NCBI GenBank assembly: GCA_017441965.1
Contig: JAFSBF010000012.1
Span: 1-9,507 of the forward strand
Length of the DNA stretch: 9,507 bases
Source: Clostridia bacterium
GTDB taxonomy: Bacteria > Bacillota > Clostridia > UMGS1883
Reading direction: 5' to 3'
A program made the position numbers and the translations under genes. Each line of letters starts with the position of its first letter. Position 1 is the first letter of the stretch. The notes beneath the pieces are model-generated. The model had not been told where the DNA came from, did not search any database, and was given only the letters and a program-made list of their open reading frames with translations. This document shows, piece by piece, positions 5,866 to 9,507 of this stretch.

Positions 5866-7218
5866 ATGACGAAAATCAGATTTGACTATTCCAAGGCGGA
5901 AAAATTTATTTCAAAGGATGAAATTAATGCTCTTGCCCCCTTTATAGGTGCGGCACACGATATTCTTCACGAGGGAAAGGGCAGTGGAAGTGATTTTACA
6001 GGCTGGGTAAATCTCCCCGAAAATTACGATAAGGAAGAATATGCAAGAATTAAAAAAGCGGCAGAGAAAATTAAAAGCAATTCAAAGGCGCTTATCGTTA
6101 TAGGTATTGGTGGCTCCTATCTTGGCGCAAAGATGGCAGTGGAAATGCTCCATCACAATTTCTTTAACCTTAATGACAATGCAAGGGAAAAGGGTGTACA
6201 GATTTTCTTTGCAGGAAATTCAATAAGCTCAACATATCTGGCTGACCTTGTGGAAACAGTTAAGGATATAGATTTCTCTGTAAATATTATTTCAAAAAGC
6301 GGTACAACAACCGAGCCTGCGATAGCTTTCCGTATATTTAAAAAGCTCCTTACAGAAAAGTACGGTGTGGAAGGCGCAAGGGAAAGAATATATGCAACAA
6401 CGGATAAAGCAAGGGGTGCTCTCAAAAACCTTGCAGACGAGGAAGGCTATGAAACCTTTGTTGTTCCCGATGATGTAGGCGGACGTTACAGTGTGCTGAC
6501 TGCAGTAGGTCTTCTCCCGATTGCAGCAAGCGGCGCTGATATTGACGCATTGATGCAGGGTGCATATGACGCAATGAAGGAGTATGCTAACCCCAATCTT
6601 GAAGAAAATGATTGCTATAAATACGTTGCGGCAAGAAATGCTCTTTACAGAAAAGGCAGAATAATTGAAATGATGGTTAACTATGAGCCACAGGTGCACT
6701 ATTTTGCAGAATGGTGGAAGCAGCTCTTTGGTGAGAGTGAGGGTAAAGAAAATAAGGGTATATTCCCCGCAGCAGCCGATTTTTCAAGCGACCTTCATTC
6801 AATGGGTCAGTATATTCAGCAGGGACTTCGTATAATGTTTGAAACGGTGCTGTTCTTTGACAATGCACGCAAGGACATTATTATGGAAAGCGACGAGGAT
6901 AATGTTGACGGTCTTAACTTCCTTGCAGGAAAGTCTGTAAGCTTTGTAAATGAGCAGGCATTTAACGGGACGCTTCTTGCACATACTGACGGCGATGTTC
7001 CAAACCTTGTCCTTCGCATAGAGAAAATGGATGAATACTGCCTTGGTAATCTTATTTACTTCTTTGAAAAGGCATGCGGTATCAGCGGCTATCTTTTAGG
7101 TGTAAACCCGTTTGACCAGCCCGGTGTTGAAGCGTATAAGAAGAATATGTTTGCACTTTTAGGCAAGCCGGGTTATGAAGCACAGCAGGCAGAGCTTTTA
7201 GCAAGACTTAATAAGTAA
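5866..7218 (+). CDS. pgi: Glucose-6-phosphate isomerase
   Basis: Pgi interconverts glucose-6-phosphate and fructose-6-phosphate in glycolysis and gluconeogenesis. The 450-residue product has the short bacterial form seen in Bacillus. Phosphate-binding segments GIGGSYLGA (80-88) and SKSGTTTEP (143-151) are intact, as is GGRYS (205-209). The catalytic residues fall at Glu290 (GESEGK), His311 (SSDLHSMGQ) and Lys425 (EAYKKNMF), the same numbering as recalled for the Geobacillus enzyme. AAGGAGAGG precedes the ATG. It is the second gene of the galE-pgi operon, and together they link hexose phosphates to nucleotide sugars. Transcription probably stops at the large hairpin just before sigG. Confidence 0.98.
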   Translation: MTKIRFDYSKAEKFISKDEINALAPFIGAAHDILHEGKGSGSDFTGWVNLPENYDKEEYARIKKAAEKIKSNSKALIVIGIGGSYLGAKMAVEMLHHNFFNLNDNAREKGVQIFFAGNSISSTYLADLVETVKDIDFSVNIISKSGTTTEPAIAFRIFKKLLTEKYGVEGARERIYATTDKARGALKNLADEEGYETFVVPDDVGGRYSVLTAVGLLPIAASGADIDALMQGAYDAMKEYANPNLEENDCYKYVAARNALYRKGRIIEMMVNYEPQVHYFAEWWKQLFGESEGKENKGIFPAAADFSSDLHSMGQYIQQGLRIMFETVLFFDNARKDIIMESDEDNVDGLNFLAGKSVSFVNEQAFNGTLLAHTDGDVPNLVLRIEKMDEYCLGNLIYFFEKACGISGYLLGVNPFDQPGVEAYKKNMFALLGKPGYEAQQAELLARLNK

Positions 7219-7264
7219 TTTCTAACTGCATATGTAGCTTGACTTTCTAATAAACAAGAATAAT

Positions 7265-7321
7265 AAAAAGCCTTTGCGGGAAAGATTAGGGTATACTAAT
7301 TTTTTCTTGCGGAGGCTTTTT
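7265..7321 (+). terminator. Long hairpin ending the pgi transcript and burying the sigG ribosome site
   Basis: Bases 7265-7289 pair with 7296-7321 in about 25 pairs, including several G-U, with a single bulged T (7305) and a 6-base loop GGTATA. The stem ends in a T-run (7317-7322), so it can act as an intrinsic terminator for galE-pgi. The sigG ribosome site GGAGG (7311-7315) lies in its 3' arm, only about ten bases from the ATG. Any read-through RNA would have that site paired. Confidence 0.8.
7292..7297 (+). promoter_or_regulatory. Candidate -10 element of sigG in the hairpin loop
   Basis: TATACT (within GTATACTA, 7291-7298) differs from the vegetative -10 by one base and also resembles the CATACTA -10 of sigma-G promoters. 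A start about seven bases on would give a leader near 20 bases without the 5' hairpin arm. No convincing -35 is seen 15-18 bases upstream. A separate TGCATA (7227-7232) resembles a sigma-F/G -35 but lacks a good -10. Confidence 0.3.
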
Positions 7322-7325
7322 TATT

Positions 7326-8096
7326 ATGATTAACAAAGTTGAAATATGCGGCGTAAATACATCAAAACTCCCCACTCTTACTGCTCAGGAAAAGAAGGAG
7401 CTTTTTGAAAAAATTAAAAAAGGCGATACTATGGCACGTGAAACTTTTATCAGGGGTAATTTAAGACTCGTGCTGAGTGTCATAGGTCGCTTTAATAACC
7501 GTGGTGAAAATGTGGATGACCTTTTTCAGGTAGGGTGTATAGGGCTTATCAAGTCAATTGATAATTTTAATACGGAGCTTGATGTTCAGTTTTCAACATA
7601 TGCAGTGCCGATGATTATAGGTGAAATACGAAGGTATTTAAGAGATAACAATGCGCTGAGGGTATCACGCTCGCTTCGTGATATTGCATATAAGGCACTT
7701 TGTGTGCGTGAGAAAATCATAAATGAGAGTAACCGTGAGCCTACAACAGAAGAAATAGCAAAGGCTATTGATTCGACGAAGGAAGAGGTTACAATGGCAC
7801 TTGATGCCATTCAGGAGCCTATTTCCCTTTTTGAGCCTGTATATCACGATGGGGGGGATGCAGTTTTTGTTATGGATCAGGTATCGGATAAGAAAAATAT
7901 TGACGAAGCGTGGATAGAAAAAATTTCCCTGCGTGAGGCGATGGATAAGCTTAGTGACAGAGAAAAGCTGATTATAATGATGCGGTTTTTCAGGGGGAAG
8001 ACGCAAACAGAGGTTGCAAATGAAGTGGGGATAAGTCAGGCGCAGGTATCACGTCTTGAAAAAAGTGCTATAAGCAGTATGAGAAAGAATATATAG
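7326..8096 (+). CDS. sigG: RNA polymerase forespore sigma factor SigG
   Basis: Sigma-G directs late gene expression in the forespore after engulfment. The 256-residue product matches the family nearly end to end. It opens with the SigG-typical NKVEICGVNTSKLP. Region 2 (about 44-110) contains DDLFQVGCIGLIKSIDNF and FSTYAVPMIIGEIRRYLRDNN. Region 3 (about 112-165) starts VSRSLRDIAYKAL. Region 4 (about 203-254) has the helix-turn-helix KTQTEVANEVGISQAQVSRLEK. The VEICGV opening and the EPVYHDGGDAVFVMDQ linker favour SigG over SigF. The ribosome site GGAGG is ten bases upstream but sits in a hairpin. A run of seven G at 7851-7857 encodes part of HDGGD and is a possible slippage site. spoIIGA and sigE, which precede sigG in Bacillus, are absent here; pgi takes their place. 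Confidence 0.96.
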   Translation: MINKVEICGVNTSKLPTLTAQEKKELFEKIKKGDTMARETFIRGNLRLVLSVIGRFNNRGENVDDLFQVGCIGLIKSIDNFNTELDVQFSTYAVPMIIGEIRRYLRDNNALRVSRSLRDIAYKALCVREKIINESNREPTTEEIAKAIDSTKEEVTMALDAIQEPISLFEPVYHDGGDAVFVMDQVSDKKNIDEAWIEKISLREAMDKLSDREKLIIMMRFFRGKTQTEVANEVGISQAQVSRLEKSAISSMRKNI

Positions 8097-8142
8097 TAGT
8101 AGGGACTGTAAGAAACTTAGTTTTTTACAGTCCCTACTACTA
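8094..8142. terminator. Symmetric hairpin between sigG and the LacI-family gene
   Basis: Bases 8094-8116 pair with 8120-8142 in about 23 pairs (one G-U) around a 3-base loop. The sigG stop codon TAG (8094-8096) is the base of the stem, and the convergent regulator's stop (8144-8146) is one base beyond it. A run of T at 8150-8156 follows on the plus strand. It likely terminates both convergent genes, more clearly sigG. Confidence 0.8.
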
Positions 8143-8143
8143 T

Positions 8144-9121
8144 TCATAATTTTTTTACGCTGTCACGCACTACAAGCTCGCTTTGAATAGAAACACTTTG
8201 ATACGGCGAAGCGGGATAACGGAGCCTCCTGTATAAAAGATTAAGGGCGCTGTCAGCAATTTCATTTATCGGTGTTGAAACAGTAGTCAGCGGTGGGTTT
8301 GAAAAGCGTGTAAGAGAAATGTTGTTAACACCAATGAGTGAAATATCATCAGGGACACTTAACCCTGCCATATATATGCGATTCATTGCGCCAAGTGCAA
8401 TTGCATCATATGCTGCAAAAACTGCGGTAGGTCTTTCAGGGAGTGATATAAGCTTATCCATTGCATCATAGCCTGCATCTCCCATTCTTTTTGAACTTGT
8501 GATAAGCCAATCCTCGTTTATAGGGATAGAGTAATCAGCCATAGCTTTCTTAAAAGTTTTAAGTGCGCCTGAGGTGAGGTATTCACCGATAAAGGCAATG
8601 TCGCGATGCCCCATTTTTTTAAAATGCTCAATTGCCTGATAAACACCGAAACTTCTGTCTGTATTAACACAGTCACAATGGTGTATTTTTTCGTTATAGA
8701 GAGAGCCTATTGAAACGGCAGGAATGTTTTTAAAAGCCTCGTTTTCATATCTTGCGCCGTCAATTACGATAAGACCGTCTACCTTGTGATAGTTTATATA
8801 ATAATCGAGCAGATTGTTTGCAACAGAAGAAACAAAATTACTGCACGAAACAAGGAGAGTATCTGAGTTATCCGTAATTCTTTTATTAAGAGCCTCTACT
8901 ATTTCGCCATAAATGGAAGAGCCTGAAAGCTCGTTGCATATAACGGCGAAAACCCTGCTCTGAAAAGACGGAGAATAAAACTTGTTAAAACAGTTATTCT
9001 CCTTTGCAATTTCGAAAATTCTATTTCGTGTTTCTTCACTTATTTCATTACTTCCGCTGAAAGCTTTTGAAACTGTAGAAAGTGAGCATCCTGCAAGCGC
9101 AGCTAATTTTGTCATTGTCAT
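8144..9121 (-). CDS. LacI-family transcriptional regulator of a sugar locus
   Basis: A 325-residue sugar-responsive repressor. The N-terminal helix-turn-helix is clear (TKLAALAGCSLSTVSKAFSGSNEISEETRNRI, about 4-35). The hinge that follows is unusual: the common N-x-x-A-R-x-L pattern is replaced by FNKFYSPSFQSR. The periplasmic-binding-protein-like sensor runs from about 57 (VFAVICNE) to the end, with DGLIVID, GHRDIAFIG, PTAVFAAYDAIALGAM, ISLIGVNN, PPLTTVSTP and a final ELVVRDSV. The ATG has GAGGTG seven bases upstream. It is divergent from a sugar isomerase-like gene, and the shared intergenic region carries many TTTCG boxes and palindromes. It is therefore probably a local, self-regulated repressor of that gene. 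The inducing sugar is unknown. Confidence 0.93.
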   Translation of the reverse strand: MTMTKLAALAGCSLSTVSKAFSGSNEISEETRNRIFEIAKENNCFNKFYSPSFQSRVFAVICNELSGSSIYGEIVEALNKRITDNSDTLLVSCSNFVSSVANNLLDYYINYHKVDGLIVIDGARYENEAFKNIPAVSIGSLYNEKIHHCDCVNTDRSFGVYQAIEHFKKMGHRDIAFIGEYLTSGALKTFKKAMADYSIPINEDWLITSSKRMGDAGYDAMDKLISLPERPTAVFAAYDAIALGAMNRIYMAGLSVPDDISLIGVNNISLTRFSNPPLTTVSTPINEIADSALNLLYRRLRYPASPYQSVSIQSELVVRDSVKKL

Positions 9122-9151
9122 AAAAATACACCTCGTTACTTAGGCATAAGG

Positions 9152-9177
9152 GAGTCGAACCATACGTAGTTCGACTC
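9152..9177 (-). promoter_or_regulatory. Hairpin in the leader of the LacI-family gene
   Basis: GAGTCGAAC (9152-9160) and GTTCGACTC (9169-9177) form a perfect 9-bp stem with an 8-base loop. It lies between the predicted -10 and the ribosome site, so it should be transcribed in the regulator's leader. There is no T-tract. It could stabilise the RNA or be an operator. Confidence 0.55.
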
Positions 9178-9187
9178 TCCGATGACT

Positions 9188-9216
9188 ACTATATCATACT
9201 GAAAAGTTTTTCGCAA
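9188..9216 (-). promoter_or_regulatory. Sigma-A type promoter of the LacI-family gene
   Basis: On the minus strand TTGCGA (9216-9211) and TATAGT (9193-9188) are 17 bases apart. The first TTTCG box (9209-9213) overlaps the -35, consistent with autoregulation. Confidence 0.55.
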
Positions 9217-9277
9217 TAGTTTCGTGAAAATATTTCGTAGTTTTCGAAATGTTTTCGTATAAAAAGAAACTGTTTCG
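9209..9277. promoter_or_regulatory. Helically phased array of six TTTCG boxes
   Basis: TTTCG occurs on the plus strand at 9209, 9220, 9233, 9242, 9253 and 9273 (start positions), at intervals of 11, 13, 9, 11 and 20 bases. The boxes therefore lie roughly on one face of the helix. They include TTTCGAAA (9242-9249), TTTC-GT-GAAA (9220-9229) and the palindrome GAAACTGTTTC (9266-9276). A seventh TTTCG is at 9375-9379. The position between two divergent genes suggests operators for the adjacent LacI-family protein. Confidence 0.65.
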
Positions 9278-9367
9278 TTTTGGGAAACATTGAAAAAACC
9301 TAACGTTTATGTTAATCTTAAGCTGAAGATAATAAATAAAGCAAAGCTTTTAATGAAGAAAAATTTA

Positions 9368-9379
9368 CGAAAGCTTTCG
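9368..9379. promoter_or_regulatory. Perfect palindrome CGAAAGCTTTCG, likely operator
   Basis: This 12-bp perfect palindrome lies 24 bases before the isomerase-like start and shares CGAAA/TTTCG half-sites with the upstream array. Its core AAAGCTTT recurs at 9343-9350. A LacI-family protein bound here would block transcription near the gene start. Confidence 0.6.
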
Positions 9380-9403
9380 CAATAAAAGAAAGGATGGTTT
9401 ATT

Positions 9404-9507
9404 ATGGCAAAGGCGGCATTTGTAGGCTTTGGTGAAGTAAATACGCCAATCGACATTATTGTAAAAAAGTGTACTGACGCAGCAAACGCTCTCGAGAAAG
9501 AGGGAAT
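9404..9507 (+). CDS. Sugar isomerase-like protein (L-fucose/L-arabinose isomerase family), N-terminal fragment
   Basis: Only the first 34 residues are in the window, and the frame is open at the right edge. The start MAKAAFVGFGEVNTPIDII resembles, from memory, the opening of COG2407 proteins related to L-fucose and L-arabinose isomerases. These convert aldoses to ketoses; some relatives act on other sugars such as sulfoquinovose. AAAGGATGG lies about eight bases before the ATG. The divergent LacI-family regulator and operator-like palindromes support a sugar-use gene. Family assignment from so short a piece is tentative and the substrate cannot be named. Confidence 0.5.
   Translation, partial: MAKAAFVGFGEVNTPIDIIVKKCTDAANALEKEG

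Noticed and set aside
8094..8142. Small transposable element (MITE) suggested by long inverted repeat
   Set aside because: It is too short, has no flanking target duplication, and sits exactly between convergent stops, as expected of a terminator.
9150..9180. GGTTCGACTCC-like sequence resembling a tRNA T-arm
   Set aside because: No acceptor, D or anticodon stem can be built around it on either strand; it is part of a simple 9-bp hairpin.

Overview
The window comes from a low-GC, spore-forming Firmicute, most likely a member of the Clostridia (gut Oscillospirales/Ruminococcaceae type; the rank is inference). The evidence is sigma-G and SpoIIID-type sporulation regulators, strong AGGAGG Shine-Dalgarno sites, TTG starts, an ECF-type riboflavin transporter behind an FMN riboswitch, and an AT-rich composition.

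Layout, left to right. The 3' end of mfd (repair) is followed by its own-promoter neighbour prsA, a lipoprotein foldase. An FMN riboswitch with a terminator then leads into ribU, the riboflavin-binding subunit of an ECF transporter. ribU converges on, and overlaps by 8 bases, a leftward spoIIID; further right is a leftward small gene with HPr-like sequence. About 425 bases of very AT-rich DNA without a gene follow (3557-3982), holding alternating TTTTATGT boxes and DnaA-box-like inverted repeats. Next is a leftward NlpC/P60-like cysteine peptidase gene, divergent from the galE-pgi sugar-phosphate operon. pgi is followed by sigG, and a symmetric hairpin separates sigG from a leftward LacI-family regulator. 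The regulator is divergent from the start of a sugar isomerase-like gene that runs off the right edge.

How the genes fit together. spoIIID (mother cell) and sigG (forespore) are late sporulation regulators. The peptidase could act in spore wall remodelling, but that is only suggested by position. galE and pgi supply UDP-galactose/UDP-glucose and fructose-6-phosphate for envelope polymers and glycolysis. The LacI regulator and the isomerase-like gene look like a locally controlled sugar-use locus; their intergenic region carries a helically phased array of TTTCG boxes and several palindromes.

The most interesting signal is shared by the two sporulation regulators. Each has its Shine-Dalgarno sequence in the 3' arm of a long hairpin whose loop carries a -10-like element. 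A transcript entering from upstream would therefore have its ribosome site buried, while one started inside the loop would lack the 5' arm and be translatable. This is a hypothesis from sequence alone. No mobile element, CRISPR array, rRNA or tRNA gene was seen.
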